64,000 nt of DNA from Candidatus Poribacteria bacterium (GCA_958295945.1 OY282386.1:2842204-2906203), one strand, 5' to 3'; shown: positions 25,646 to 35,434, counted from the first letter of the stretch. Numbers and translations are program-made. Notes: generated from the sequence alone by a model not told the origin.

Positions 25646-25681
25646 ATGTAGGTGAACTCATGCGGGTTCACCTACATTTTT
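25646..25681 (+). terminator. Intrinsic terminator after the LamG triplet
   Basis: Perfect 12-bp arms atgtaggtgaac (25646-25657) and gttcacctacat (25666-25677) with an 8-nt loop, followed by a T-run to 25681. It lies 28 nt after the stop codon of the third LamG gene. Confidence 0.9.
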
Positions 25682-25964
25682 GAAATAGTATAGGATTTGT
25701 TGTATAATCTGTAATACCATTCCTAAGTTTGATTTCTCTTTTTACATGATAGTGAAATCAAAAAATATGTGCACATTCCCGGTAGATGCGGCTGACCAAA
25801 CTCCGGTTCGGTTAGGAAACCGAACCTACCGTAGTGTGTCAATAATTATGGCTTTTACTATAAGTGTAAGAGGCGAAATTAATTGCGCGACTACAAACGG
25901 TATATCTCCTAATGTGAGTGTTATTTTAGAATTGGTATTATTTTTAAAGGAGTGTGATTCACAA
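25682..25964. repeat. Intergenic region with two interspersed repeat families
   Basis: Bases 25805-25830 form the ggttcggtt-agga-aaccgaacc hairpin. About 25865-25900 carries a member of the gtaagagg...attgcgcgactacaaac family. The open frame here upstream of the cupin is not credited as coding because it runs through both repeats. Confidence 0.65.
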
Positions 25965-26366
25965 ATGAATGGAAAATTTATTGTATCTGCAGAAGTTGAA
26001 AGAGATGAATTAGATTGGGGGACGATCGGTTGGTTGAGTCGTCCTGCTACGACTGGTGGGAAAGATATTGTTGCCATGGAAGTCAGTCTTTCACCGGGTT
26101 TCGGCCATGATTTTCATAAGCATCCAGACCAGGAAGAGGTAATCTACGTTATTGAAGGTAGCGTTGAACAGTGGTTAGAGGATAAGAAGCAAGTATTAAA
26201 TGCTGGAGACTCTGTCTTCATTGCTGCAGATGTGGTACATGCTTCCTTTAATGTGTCGGATCAACCTGCGAAGTTGTTTGTTACGCTAAGTCCGAGCATG
26301 GGTGAAGAAGGGTACCAATTGATTGATGTATTTGATGAAGCACCTTGGAATACGCTACGTAAATAA
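25965..26366 (+). CDS. Cupin domain protein
   Basis: A 133-residue single-domain cupin. Start ATG 25965 follows AAAGGAG at 25946-25952; the frame is open further upstream but that part is repeat DNA. Cupin motif 1 is GHDFHKHPDQEEVIYVIEG (metal ligands His, His, Glu), and motif 2 is GDSVFIAADVVHASFN (His). Metal binding is therefore predicted; the reaction is unknown. A methyltransferase gene starts 24 nt downstream. Confidence 0.85.
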   Translation: MNGKFIVSAEVERDELDWGTIGWLSRPATTGGKDIVAMEVSLSPGFGHDFHKHPDQEEVIYVIEGSVEQWLEDKKQVLNAGDSVFIAADVVHASFNVSDQPAKLFVTLSPSMGEEGYQLIDVFDEAPWNTLRK

Positions 26367-26390
26367 GTAACATTACGGGATTAGAATAAA

Positions 26391-27221
26391 ATGGTTGGCA
26401 CATCAGTTTCTGAATCATCCTTAGAACTCAGGCAGCGGATGCGTGAGTTTTACGAAACATCGGAATCCTACAAAGAGCTATTAGATGCGCATGACGAAAC
26501 CTATCTCCGACATTATGTAGAATTGGTAACCCGATTTGCTCCACAGGCTGGTAAGATATTGGATCTTGGTTGTGGGAACGGCATATCATCTCGTTTGCTA
26601 AATCAGTCGGGGTTTGTTGTGGTTGGAACAGATATATCCTCTCTATTCTTGGAAGATGCACGGAAATGGGAAAATCCTACGTTACAGTATGAAGTTTGTG
26701 ATGTTTTGGAGTTGCCTTTCGCTGATGAGTCTTTTGATGTTATCTGTTCAAATGAACTTGTAGAACATCTTCCTGATGTAGAAACGGCATTGTCAGAGAT
26801 GGTTCGTGTTGTTCGTAAAGGTGGTAAAGTGGTGATTTCTGGTCCAAATCTGTGTTCACCTATAACCCCTTTCCTTGACTGGATTCGATTGATACGTGGC
26901 AAACATGGTAGGCCTGTATGGGCAGAGACGAAACAACAAGCATTTCAACAATTGAAAGAGAATTGTCAACTCTATTTCAGAAAACGCTACTTTACTAAAA
27001 CACCCCGTTTTTTATATCGAGAACCGGATTTAGAAATGGATGCTATCGGAGGGGATGCAGACAGTGCATATTATGCTAACCCGATTGATATTGCCTACTA
27101 TTTTAAGAGCCATGGTTTCAGGATTGTAAAGAGAGCAGTTGGGTTTGGAATAAAAGGGAGATTAGTTGCAAAAGTAATTCCTTATCTTAGCCCCTATATT
27201 ACAATGGTTGTGCAAAAATGA
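26391..27221 (+). CDS. Class I SAM-dependent methyltransferase
   Basis: A 276-residue protein with motif I KILDLGCGNGISSRLL (about residues 50-65), VVGTDIS, and FDVICSNELVEHLPDVETAL as the post-motif region (Methyltransf_11/25 type). The C-terminal part has aromatic and basic segments near 195-215. Its stop overlaps the next methyltransferase start by four bases (ATGA), so the two are translationally coupled and may act on one substrate, possibly a glycan or lipid. Substrate not identifiable. Confidence 0.82.
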   Translation: MVGTSVSESSLELRQRMREFYETSESYKELLDAHDETYLRHYVELVTRFAPQAGKILDLGCGNGISSRLLNQSGFVVVGTDISSLFLEDARKWENPTLQYEVCDVLELPFADESFDVICSNELVEHLPDVETALSEMVRVVRKGGKVVISGPNLCSPITPFLDWIRLIRGKHGRPVWAETKQQAFQQLKENCQLYFRKRYFTKTPRFLYREPDLEMDAIGGDADSAYYANPIDIAYYFKSHGFRIVKRAVGFGIKGRLVAKVIPYLSPYITMVVQK

Positions 27222-28054
27222 ACATTCGTGCAAATGATTTTGTATTAGAAATTGGCAGTGGTCACAATCCAAATGTTCGATCAGATGTCCTATGCGATAA
27301 GTTCATAGATGATGACGAACAACGTGGTGGCATGATTGTGACGGATCGTCCGATGGTAGAAGCTGATGGACAGTTTCTACCTTTTGTAGACGGTGCCTTT
27401 GATTACGTTATCTGTTTGCATGTCTTAGAACACGTTGAAGATCCCGATAGACTCCTTGCCGAGATGATGCGTGTTTCATCAAGAGGCTATATTGAAACCC
27501 CTTCAGAAATAGGAGAACGGATTTACGGATGGCATTATCACAACTGGGTAGTGAACCGTATCAATGGTCGTCTGGTATTATACAAGAATCCAAAACGAGC
27601 AGAATTTGGTCAACTTTTCCATACCTTAGCAGCACAAGACAAGTATTGGAGAAAGTTTCATATTATGCACCACGACCTTTTTCTCGTGCAATACGAATGG
27701 GATGCACGGATTGAATATGAGATATTACGTGTGCCAGAGTCTCCACTCAATTTATCGTGTCCGCAGACTATTGAACGTCTGTCCTCTATTGAATTAACAG
27801 AACAGACTCATAAGGAATTATGGTTGATGTTCAAGAGTTTTGTGCCTCGCGGTATAGTATCTTTTGCAAAATCACTTTTTGCCAGAAGGCGGATAGGTCA
27901 TCCGACGAAAACACTCAAGGACATTCTTGCCTGTCCAAAGTGTAAAGATGACATTATGTGGGAAGCACATCGCATTCTTTGTAAGAACTGTGAAAATACT
28001 TATCCAATTGTAGATGGAATTCCGAGAATGAATGTAACGCCAATGGTGTCTTAA
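27218..28054 (+). CDS. Methyltransferase with C-terminal Trm112-like zinc ribbon
   Basis: A 278-residue protein. The N-terminal domain has VLEIGSGHNPN as motif I, and VDGAFDYVICLHVLEHVEDPDRLL. Residues about 233-275 form a small zinc-ribbon of the Trm112/YcaR type (CPKCKDD, CKNCENTYPIVDGIPRM) with four cysteines. Fusion of this module to a methyltransferase is seen in several families of uncharacterised sugar or lipid methyltransferases. It overlaps the preceding methyltransferase by 4 bp. Confidence 0.8.
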   Translation: MNIRANDFVLEIGSGHNPNVRSDVLCDKFIDDDEQRGGMIVTDRPMVEADGQFLPFVDGAFDYVICLHVLEHVEDPDRLLAEMMRVSSRGYIETPSEIGERIYGWHYHNWVVNRINGRLVLYKNPKRAEFGQLFHTLAAQDKYWRKFHIMHHDLFLVQYEWDARIEYEILRVPESPLNLSCPQTIERLSSIELTEQTHKELWLMFKSFVPRGIVSFAKSLFARRRIGHPTKTLKDILACPKCKDDIMWEAHRILCKNCENTYPIVDGIPRMNVTPMVS

Positions 28055-28106
28055 TAACTTCTAATTTTCATAAGTATGACATGCGTTCGGTATAAGCAAT
28101 TTAGGT

Positions 28107-28137
28107 ATTCGGTGCGGTTAGGAAACCGAATCTACCG
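28107..28137. repeat. Palindromic repeat of the 'ggttaggaaacc' family
   Basis: attcggtgcggtta-ggaa-accgaatctaccg is an imperfect inverted repeat between the methyltransferase pair and trxB, related to 25805-25830 and 59043-59068. Confidence 0.6.
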
Positions 28138-28178
28138 CAGTAGTAAGAGTTTTGTGAGTATTTAAACACATCAAATTT

Positions 28179-28207
28179 CTTACACCGAAACACATGCTAA
28201 ATATAAT
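28179..28207 (+). promoter_or_regulatory. Candidate promoter of the thioredoxin reductase gene
   Basis: CTTACA (28179-28184), a 17-bp spacer and a perfect TATAAT (28202-28207), 30 nt upstream of ATG 28237. Confidence 0.6.
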
Positions 28208-28236
28208 AAATACCAAATAGTGAATAAGAAAAGAAA

Positions 28237-29193
28237 ATGAATACAAACAACATAGAAAACAGAAACATAGTCATAATTGGAGGTGGTACTGCAGGATTTG
28301 CTGCAGGAGTCTACACCTCTCGTGCGATGCTGGAACCAGTTCTGATCACAGGTGAGGCATTGGGTGGTCAACTTTCGTTAACCCTTGACCTTGAGAATTA
28401 TCCTGGCTTTTTTGGAAACGAAGCGTCTGTCTTTATTCAAGGTATGCAGGAACAAGCGGAAAGGTTTGGAACAGAAGTCCAATTTGACACAGTAACTTCA
28501 GTAGATTTTGGAAAACATCCTTTTATAGTGAAAACGTACGGTAAAGAGTACCATGCGAAATCTGTGATTGTATGCACAGGAGCATCCCCGCGTACGCTTG
28601 ATATCCCTGGTGAAGAAGGTTATGGAGGACGTGGTGTGTCCTATTGCGCGACTTGTGATGGATTTTTCTTTCAAGATCAACGACTTATCGTTGTGGGTGG
28701 TGGAGATGCAGCTCTGGAAGAAGGTATCTTTTTGACGAAATACGCATCCGAGGTGTATGTTGTTCATCGTCGAGACCAACTGCGTGCCAGTCAAATAATG
28801 CAAGAACGTGCATTCAAAAACGATAAAATCAAGTTTATTTGGGATACCGTCGTTGAGGAAATATGTGGTAATGACGAAAAGGTGACTGGGGCAAAACTCA
28901 AGAATGTCAAAACAGGTGAAACAGAACTTTTTCCGATTGATGGGGTGTTTATCTTTGTAGGTCATATTCCGAACACGGAGTTGTTCACAAATGTCATAAC
29001 TATGGATGAACAAGGTTATATCGTTGTTGATGAGATGCAACGGACGAACATTGATGGTGTATTTGCAGCGGGTGATGTGCATGACCATGTTTTTCGTCAG
29101 GCAATAACTGCTGCGGGTGCTGGTGCGGCAGCTGCGATTGCATCAGAGAAATTCATTGCAGAATTGGAAAATCGCACATATCCTGGGAATTGA
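28237..29193 (+). CDS. trxB: Thioredoxin-disulfide reductase
   Basis: A 318-residue FAD/NAD(P)H enzyme of normal length. FAD-binding GGGTAG lies at residues 15-20, the redox-active CATC at 137-140, the NADPH-binding GGGDAA near 154-159, and the second FAD motif TNIDGVFAAGDV near the C-terminus. It reduces thioredoxin, which in turn would feed peroxiredoxins. Whether it supports the exported peroxiredoxins at 12-13.8 kb is not shown. Own promoter upstream. The next ORF overlaps its stop. Confidence 0.93.
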   Translation: MNTNNIENRNIVIIGGGTAGFAAGVYTSRAMLEPVLITGEALGGQLSLTLDLENYPGFFGNEASVFIQGMQEQAERFGTEVQFDTVTSVDFGKHPFIVKTYGKEYHAKSVIVCTGASPRTLDIPGEEGYGGRGVSYCATCDGFFFQDQRLIVVGGGDAALEEGIFLTKYASEVYVVHRRDQLRASQIMQERAFKNDKIKFIWDTVVEEICGNDEKVTGAKLKNVKTGETELFPIDGVFIFVGHIPNTELFTNVITMDEQGYIVVDEMQRTNIDGVFAAGDVHDHVFRQAITAAGAGAAAAIASEKFIAELENRTYPGN

Positions 29194-29225
29194 TTTTCTA
29201 TAGCATTGAAAAGATTAATGTTGAT

Positions 29226-30197
29226 ATGATTTATTTGAGAGAACAAGCTAAGTTTGACTATGCCTCACTGCCTCACAATAAATACGACATTATAACTAAA
29301 GATACTATTAAAACATATCCGCAAGACATCTTACAGTCAGTATTAGCAAGAACAGATTTTACTTTTCTTGAGTTTGTAGATGGTGAATTTGTCACAGTTG
29401 ATGTGAGACAGACAGATAGTCTTATTAAGGTGCGACTCGGTGATGAAATCGTTCTCATACATATTGAGTTTCAGGTAAGTGATAGCACTTCTCCTGATAT
29501 GGTTCGTCGCAATGTAGGCTATCTTGGCAGATGTTATGAAATGTATGGGTTGCCCATATTATCTCATGTTGTTTATCTTCGTCCGACTGCTGGTCGCAAC
29601 GACCCTGGAGGTTATATACAAGAGATTTCAGGGCATCGTTTCATAGTTGAGTATAAGGTGATTCGTCTGATTGAACTTGAAGGCGAATCAGTTTTTGAAA
29701 CACCGAATATAGGACTCGTGCCGTTTGCCCCATTGATGAAACCACCGGATGGCATGGATAAATTCCAATGGGCAGTTCAATGTAATGAAAAAGCAAAATC
29801 GCTTTCGTTGTCCTCAAATGTTCGGAGTGATCTAATCGTCTCACAGTGGGTTATGAGCGGTTTAATTCATCACCATGAAGCAATTTCTGAATTTATACAG
29901 GAGGGTATCGTGCAAGAATCTTCAGTTTATCAACACTGGTTAGAGACTACAGGTAAGGAACGTTACCAAGAGGGTTTACAAGAAGGGAAAGAATTGGGTG
30001 CGCGTCAAAACGCCATTGAATCGCTTTATGGTGTTCTTGAACATAAGTTTGATTCCTTCGCAGTTCGTATGTTAATTACCTCATTAGTTGAAATTAAAGA
30101 CATTGAGGTACTTAAGCAGCTGCTTAACACAGCACTCGAGGTAGAGGAACTTGATGACTTCATTCAGAAATGGAATACTCTTGAGAATGGACAGTAA
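29226..30197 (+). CDS. Rpn family PD-(D/E)XK nuclease-like protein
   Basis: A protein of about 323 residues. The frame opens at 29190, overlapping trxB, but ATG 29226 is a more ordinary start; no strong ribosome site decides. Near residues 55-95 is the Rpn/YhgA-like nuclease core: FLEFVDGEFVTVD, then IVLIHIEFQ with the E-x-Q variant of the catalytic motif. Rpn proteins promote RecA-independent recombination. The C-terminal part is helical with a YQEGLQEGKELGARQ segment typical of this family. Often multicopy and horizontally spread. Confidence 0.8.
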   Translation: MIYLREQAKFDYASLPHNKYDIITKDTIKTYPQDILQSVLARTDFTFLEFVDGEFVTVDVRQTDSLIKVRLGDEIVLIHIEFQVSDSTSPDMVRRNVGYLGRCYEMYGLPILSHVVYLRPTAGRNDPGGYIQEISGHRFIVEYKVIRLIELEGESVFETPNIGLVPFAPLMKPPDGMDKFQWAVQCNEKAKSLSLSSNVRSDLIVSQWVMSGLIHHHEAISEFIQEGIVQESSVYQHWLETTGKERYQEGLQEGKELGARQNAIESLYGVLEHKFDSFAVRMLITSLVEIKDIEVLKQLLNTALEVEELDDFIQKWNTLENGQ

Positions 30198-30268
30198 CTG
30201 TCATAGGAACATGCTTCATAATATAGAGAATTGTATTGAAACACCGTAATTGAAAGGAAAAGCACTAA

Positions 30269-31906
30269 GTGGCTAATCAAGAAAACCAACGACTTTCACT
30301 GGGTTTAGACTCAAGTACACAGAGTTTGTCAGCATTCGTTATTGATGTAGATACTGCTGAGAAGTGTTTTGAACACTCCATAGATTATCGTGCTGATGAA
30401 CGGACGAATGGATTTGGTATTGGAGATGATTATATCTTGTCTCCGAAATCTGATGGTGAAGCGGAGCAACCCCCGTTGATGTATATGGCATCACTCGATG
30501 CGGTGTTTGCAGATATGCGTGAGGCAGGTGTTGCTTTAGAGAATATAGTTGCTATCAACACATCGGGTCAGCAACATGGACATGTGTATCTGAACAGAAA
30601 CGCTGGGATTATACTTTCTAACCTTCAGAGAGCAGAAAGTTGTACGTTAGAACTAAAAACGCTTTTAGGTGGTATCTTTTCGTATTATTCTGCTCCTATC
30701 TGGATGACAGCAAATACTTTTGAACAGGCCAAACATGTGAGAGAGGCGGTCGGTGGGAAAACAGAGATGATAAAACGATCTGGTTCAGATGCGCCACTCA
30801 GGTTTACAGGTGCGGTAATCCGTCGCGTTGGAGAACAATCTTCGCGCGCTTATGCTGCAACAGATAAAATCCAACTCATAAGTAGTTTTATTCCTGCAGT
30901 ACTGTGTGCTAATCCGTTAGTTCCTATTGACACTGGTAATGGGTGCGGTATGTCGCTGATGAACTACCGTAGTAAAGAATGGGATGCTGAATTGATTGCT
31001 GCAACAAGTGATGATTTACCGGGAGGAACAGAGGGTTTACGGAGTAAATTGCCTGAACTTGCCCCACCAGATTCTGTTGTGGGAAATATTGCTACTTATT
31101 TTGTAGAGAAATACGGTTTTTCTGCAGATTGTGCTATTATTGCTGGTTCGGGAGATAATCCGCAGGCGAAAGTTCCAGTTGCAGGTGACCTTCTCAGTCT
31201 TGGCACAAGTTTTGTCAATATGGTGTCAACGGATGGAAATACACTTGACCCGGAAGGTTATGCAAATGCGATGTATGATGGTATTGGTCGTCCGTTTATG
31301 TTCGGATGCCGCACTAATGGTGCAATGGTGTGGGATACCGTTAGAAATAATTACGGACTGGATAAAGAGGAGTATGAACCAGCAGAATCTGCTTTAGAAG
31401 AAGTTTCACCTGGCAACGTGTTGACCTTTTGGCAACCGAAAACAGAGTCGTTTCCAGTGTCTGGGGCATTTGACATTATTCGGACAAATGAATTTGATAC
31501 ACCCAATTTAGCTAATGACTATACTGGTGTAATAGAGACAAGTTTGTCAGCAGTTTATGTCTATTCCAAAGTCTTTACAAAACCTTCACAAGAACCATTA
31601 TATGTAACAGGCGGCGCGACTGACAGTGCACAAATTATGCGACGTGTTGCTGGAATATGGAACAGACCCGTAGCATCCATAGAAAAAGGTGGTGCTGCAC
31701 TTGGTGCTGCTGTCGCAGGAGCAAAAGCGTTTCACGAACATAGTAACGAACAGTTTGATGTAGAAAGATTTAGTGCTGAAGTTCTAAAACGAGGCGAATT
31801 AATTCAACCTGCTCCAAATGATGTTGATGCGTATCACGGAAACGGGATGTATTTACATCGATTCCGCGAAGTCTACGAAAAAATCATTAATGAAAATCCT
31901 CTATGA
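30269..31906 (+). CDS. FGGY family carbohydrate kinase (xylulokinase-like)
   Basis: A 545-residue protein starting at GTG 30269 behind AAGGAAA. The N-terminal ATPase lobe begins LGLDSSTQSLSAF (phosphate 1 motif). NTSGQQHGHVYL and the phosphate 2 region LSLGTSFVNMVSTDG follow, with a C-terminal GGATDSAQIMRRVAG adenosine segment. It phosphorylates a pentose or related polyol; xylulose is the closest guess from motif style. The next gene, moaC, overlaps its stop by 4 bp although the functions are unrelated. Confidence 0.85.
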   Translation: MANQENQRLSLGLDSSTQSLSAFVIDVDTAEKCFEHSIDYRADERTNGFGIGDDYILSPKSDGEAEQPPLMYMASLDAVFADMREAGVALENIVAINTSGQQHGHVYLNRNAGIILSNLQRAESCTLELKTLLGGIFSYYSAPIWMTANTFEQAKHVREAVGGKTEMIKRSGSDAPLRFTGAVIRRVGEQSSRAYAATDKIQLISSFIPAVLCANPLVPIDTGNGCGMSLMNYRSKEWDAELIAATSDDLPGGTEGLRSKLPELAPPDSVVGNIATYFVEKYGFSADCAIIAGSGDNPQAKVPVAGDLLSLGTSFVNMVSTDGNTLDPEGYANAMYDGIGRPFMFGCRTNGAMVWDTVRNNYGLDKEEYEPAESALEEVSPGNVLTFWQPKTESFPVSGAFDIIRTNEFDTPNLANDYTGVIETSLSAVYVYSKVFTKPSQEPLYVTGGATDSAQIMRRVAGIWNRPVASIEKGGAALGAAVAGAKAFHEHSNEQFDVERFSAEVLKRGELIQPAPNDVDAYHGNGMYLHRFREVYEKIINENPL

Positions 31907-32370
31907 AAAAATTAACACATTTTGATGAGAAAGGCAATACGCGGATGGTAGATGTGGGTGGTAAACCTCAATCATTACGCACTGCTATTGCCAAAGGTCA
32001 TGTGACTGCCAAACCAGAAACACTGCAACTCATCTCTGCACAACAGATGAAAAAAGGGAATGTGTTAGAAGTTGCTCGACTTGCAGGATATATGGCAGCC
32101 AAAAAGACCAGTGATCTTATTCCGTTGTGTCATCCTCTTAATCTTACTTCTATCCGTGTTGAAGTTGCAATAGTTGACGAGAAAATTGAGATTGAAGCTG
32201 AAGTGCAAACCTTAGGACGGACAGGGGTAGAAATGGAAGCACTTACAGCGGTGTCCGTTGCGGGTTTGACTGTATACGATATGTGCAAAGCCGTAGACAG
32301 AGAGATGTGTATTTCTGAAATAAGGTTAGTTAAGAAATCAGGTGGAAGAAGTGGAGATTTTGAGTTATAA
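31903..32370 (+). CDS. moaC: Cyclic pyranopterin monophosphate synthase MoaC
   Basis: A 155-residue protein of the typical size. MoaC converts the MoaA product into cyclic pyranopterin monophosphate in molybdenum cofactor biosynthesis. Hallmarks are KTSDLIPLCHPL, GRTGVEMEALTAVS and the catalytic region YDMCKAVDREM. The ATG overlaps the kinase stop (ATGA). Together with fdhD it implies molybdoenzymes in this organism, although none is encoded in the window. Confidence 0.95.
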   Translation: MKKLTHFDEKGNTRMVDVGGKPQSLRTAIAKGHVTAKPETLQLISAQQMKKGNVLEVARLAGYMAAKKTSDLIPLCHPLNLTSIRVEVAIVDEKIEIEAEVQTLGRTGVEMEALTAVSVAGLTVYDMCKAVDREMCISEIRLVKKSGGRSGDFEL

Positions 32371-32466
32371 TTTTAGTGTGATGTAAAACATGTAGATGTT
32401 CTGTAATAAATGGTGAAATACCAAAGTATTTACAACAACAGGTAAAGTTCAATCGGAGAAAGAAAA

Positions 32467-35367
32467 ATGCATAGAACAATCATATCAATCATTGCAGTTT
32501 TTCTATTGGTCACCACAACGACTTTTGCAGCAGATTATGTTCTTATACTCGGTGGTGCTGGTGGAGAGAAATCATATTATGACCAGTTTTGGAGTGCAAC
32601 CTCTCGCTTCCATCAATTGCTTACAGAACAATACGGTTATCCTGCTGAACAAATTACTTTCCTATTTGAAGATTCCGGCATGCTTCCAGGTCTTGTCAAT
32701 GGAGAGGCAAAGCGTGAGCAAGTCTTAGAAACATTCGCACAACTCGCAGAAAAGGTCCAACCAACAGACCAATTTATCTTGTTTATGATTGGACATGCTT
32801 CGCGCACCTCGTCCGGTGTGAAATTCAATTTACCTGGACGCGATATAACTGAGCAAGAATACACCGATAGTATTAACAAAATACAGGCAGAACAGCAATT
32901 ACTTGTTTTTGGTTTTCAATATAGTGCGAGGATAGTCAAGAACATTAGTGCATCTGGACGGATAATTATCACGTCCAATTCAGCAAGTGAAGGCTATGCT
33001 TCTCAAGCAGGATTTGGCGACCTTTTTGTTGATGTATTCTCTGAACCAACTGCTGATACTAACACAGATGGTGCGATCTCGTTGTTAGAGGCATTTTTGT
33101 GGATGCAAACGCGCGTTGATGAATGGTATGAACAAGATGGAGCGATGCAAGCAGAACACCCTCACCTTGATGACAACGGTGATGGTCGTGCATCACGTAA
33201 AGACGTAGAAGGTGATGGGGAAGGCACTCTTGCCGAAAAGACATTTCTGGGTGAACGTCTGATTCCACTACCTAAAATAGAAAATACGACTCAGAATCAA
33301 CAAGAAGACTCGGATGTATTACCTGTTCCAAATACACAAGATGATGGTAATGTTGAAATTGAAGAGGACGTAGTAGAACAAGAACTGTTTGGGATGAAGG
33401 GCAAATCCTCACTTCCCTACAACTTTATCAGCGAAACAGATGAAGAAGAGATTCAATCACGGATTAAAAATGCACCTTCACAGGCAGACCATCCAGATGA
33501 TGGTGCAGTTGTGTTGTGGGAATCGGAGGTCTTTGATCTTGATGAGGATGGCAATCGGGTCTATTCAATGCGTCGTGTAGTGAAATTATTAAACAAAGAT
33601 GGGTATCATCTTGGTGAAATTCGTATTCCTTATGCACAAGGAGGAGATGATGTAACAATTCATCATGCCCGTACAATTCGTCCTGATGGCTCTGAAGTTG
33701 AATTGGATGATAGTGAAATTGTTCGTGGCATCACACCTGCAAGTGCTGCTGAAATGGGGTTACTCGTCAACACGCGTCTTCTGTATTTTGAGTTGCCTAA
33801 AATATCCGATGGTTGTATTATTGACTATGCCTATTCAGCGAAAAATCTGCGGGATGCAATGAAAGGTGAATTTTGGCGGCAAGTATTTTTCCAAGTTGAT
33901 GAACCTATCCAATATTACCGCCTGACTACACATATACCAAAGAAAAATCAACTCTATTACGAAGTTGATGGACCACAAGTAGAACCAACGATTTCAGAAA
34001 ATAACTATACCCGTACTTATACATTTGAGGTAACAGATGTTCCTGCTTTGCGGAGTGAACCACTGATGCCTGCTGTATCTGATCTTGCCTATAGTATTAG
34101 TTTAACCTCCCTTGATTCATGGGATGAATTAGTCACTTGGTATTCGACATTAATACGAGAGCAGGATAGAATTACGAAAGAAATAGAAGCAAAGACGAAA
34201 GAAATACTCTTTGGTGCATTAACACGTCAAGAGAAAATCAAGAGACTGTATGAATTTGTTGCGACAAAGATACGTTATGCGGGTGATGAACGCGGCATTT
34301 GGGCGATTAAACCCTATCCTGCTGGTGAAGTGCTGAAGAAAAAATGGGGTGATTGTAAAGGGAAATCAACATTGCTTTCGACGATGCTGCGTGTGGCTGG
34401 GATTGATTCATATCCTGTGTTGATTTCAGCCGGTAAGGCAAGTCGCATTGTGCATGATGTACCATCACTTGCTTATTTTAATCACATGATTTTAGCAGTA
34501 GATGGCGGCAAGAATAAAGAGTTGATTTGGCTTGATCCGACTGCACATACTTGTGCGTATGGTGATTTTCCTGCCAGTGATCAAGACAGGTGGACATTGA
34601 TTATCAATACAGATGCACAGAAGGCAGATGGTAAAGAATTAGGTGCACCTATCGTTGAAGATCAAATATTGGATGGTGAAAAAGTTAAGCAATATCTGTA
34701 TGCCTTTCGTAAAAGTCCAATGCTATCTGCAAACACAAATATTCGTCAAACAGAAACACATGTTATTGTCAAGAATGATAGAAGTCTCAAAGTTACGCAT
34801 GAGTTACGGGTGTCAGGTGAATTCAATTCAAGATTACGTTCGCGCCTGTTAGGTACGAGTCATCGCGATGAACGGATTCAATTTCTACGTGATTTATTTG
34901 AATTGGATGAACGTGCGAAAGTTGAGAATTTTGAGATACCTAATATAACAGAGATGAGTCCAGAATTAGAGATAAAACTGTCGTGGTCTTGTCAGGACTA
35001 TTTGTATGAGATTGCGGATCAATATATTCTCGAACTTCCTGTTGTTAGTAATCCGTATGCGAAGTTGTTACGAGATGAGGAACGCGACCATCCTGCTGTT
35101 CTTGGCAAAGCATTAACATTTGAGAACCATACTACTGTTGAGGTGGAAGCACCTTATCGTATTAAGATGGTTCCCCAGAATAATGAACTCCGCACTGATA
35201 TTGCTGAAATTCAGTTGGATTACAAGAAATCTGAGAAGAAGGCAGAGATGAAGCAAGTTGTCCGATTTAACGCACCGAGAGTAGAGGTGGCAAAAATTGG
35301 ACATCTAAAAGATGTTGTGAGGATTGCTACCAGCAAAAGCACTAAACGATTTATCATAACACAATAG
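32467..35367 (+). CDS. Exported caspase-like/DUF3857/transglutaminase fusion protein
   Basis: A 966-residue protein. Residues 1-20 form a signal peptide (TTFAA). About 22-240 resembles a C13/caspase-like hydrolase (YVLILGGAGGEKSYYDQFW, FILFMIGHAS with His110), but the expected catalytic Cys near residue 145 is missing (LLVFGFQYSA). An EF-hand-like DNNGDG-type stretch and an acidic linker follow. DUF3857 (about 345-560) precedes a transglutaminase-like core with an intact triad Cys630 (WGDCKGKS), His673 (FNHMIL) and Asp690 (LDPTA). Predicted periplasmic; substrate unknown. moxR-type ATPase follows 67 nt later. Confidence 0.82.
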   Translation: MHRTIISIIAVFLLVTTTTFAADYVLILGGAGGEKSYYDQFWSATSRFHQLLTEQYGYPAEQITFLFEDSGMLPGLVNGEAKREQVLETFAQLAEKVQPTDQFILFMIGHASRTSSGVKFNLPGRDITEQEYTDSINKIQAEQQLLVFGFQYSARIVKNISASGRIIITSNSASEGYASQAGFGDLFVDVFSEPTADTNTDGAISLLEAFLWMQTRVDEWYEQDGAMQAEHPHLDDNGDGRASRKDVEGDGEGTLAEKTFLGERLIPLPKIENTTQNQQEDSDVLPVPNTQDDGNVEIEEDVVEQELFGMKGKSSLPYNFISETDEEEIQSRIKNAPSQADHPDDGAVVLWESEVFDLDEDGNRVYSMRRVVKLLNKDGYHLGEIRIPYAQGGDDVTIHHARTIRPDGSEVELDDSEIVRGITPASAAEMGLLVNTRLLYFELPKISDGCIIDYAYSAKNLRDAMKGEFWRQVFFQVDEPIQYYRLTTHIPKKNQLYYEVDGPQVEPTISENNYTRTYTFEVTDVPALRSEPLMPAVSDLAYSISLTSLDSWDELVTWYSTLIREQDRITKEIEAKTKEILFGALTRQEKIKRLYEFVATKIRYAGDERGIWAIKPYPAGEVLKKKWGDCKGKSTLLSTMLRVAGIDSYPVLISAGKASRIVHDVPSLAYFNHMILAVDGGKNKELIWLDPTAHTCAYGDFPASDQDRWTLIINTDAQKADGKELGAPIVEDQILDGEKVKQYLYAFRKSPMLSANTNIRQTETHVIVKNDRSLKVTHELRVSGEFNSRLRSRLLGTSHRDERIQFLRDLFELDERAKVENFEIPNITEMSPELEIKLSWSCQDYLYEIADQYILELPVVSNPYAKLLRDEERDHPAVLGKALTFENHTTVEVEAPYRIKMVPQNNELRTDIAEIQLDYKKSEKKAEMKQVVRFNAPRVEVAKIGHLKDVVRIATSKSTKRFIITQ

Positions 35368-35434
35368 CATCAGAATTATCAATATTTACATTTAGATCAA
35401 TTATTTTTTCTTATACAAATAAAGGAGTGAATAG

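Noticed and set aside
25746..25964. N-terminal extension of the cupin gene
   Set aside because: It runs through two interspersed repeats, and a good ribosome site precedes ATG 25965.
28498..29088. 196-codon minus-strand ORF inside trxB
   Set aside because: Antisense shadow of a well-supported gene; no family features.
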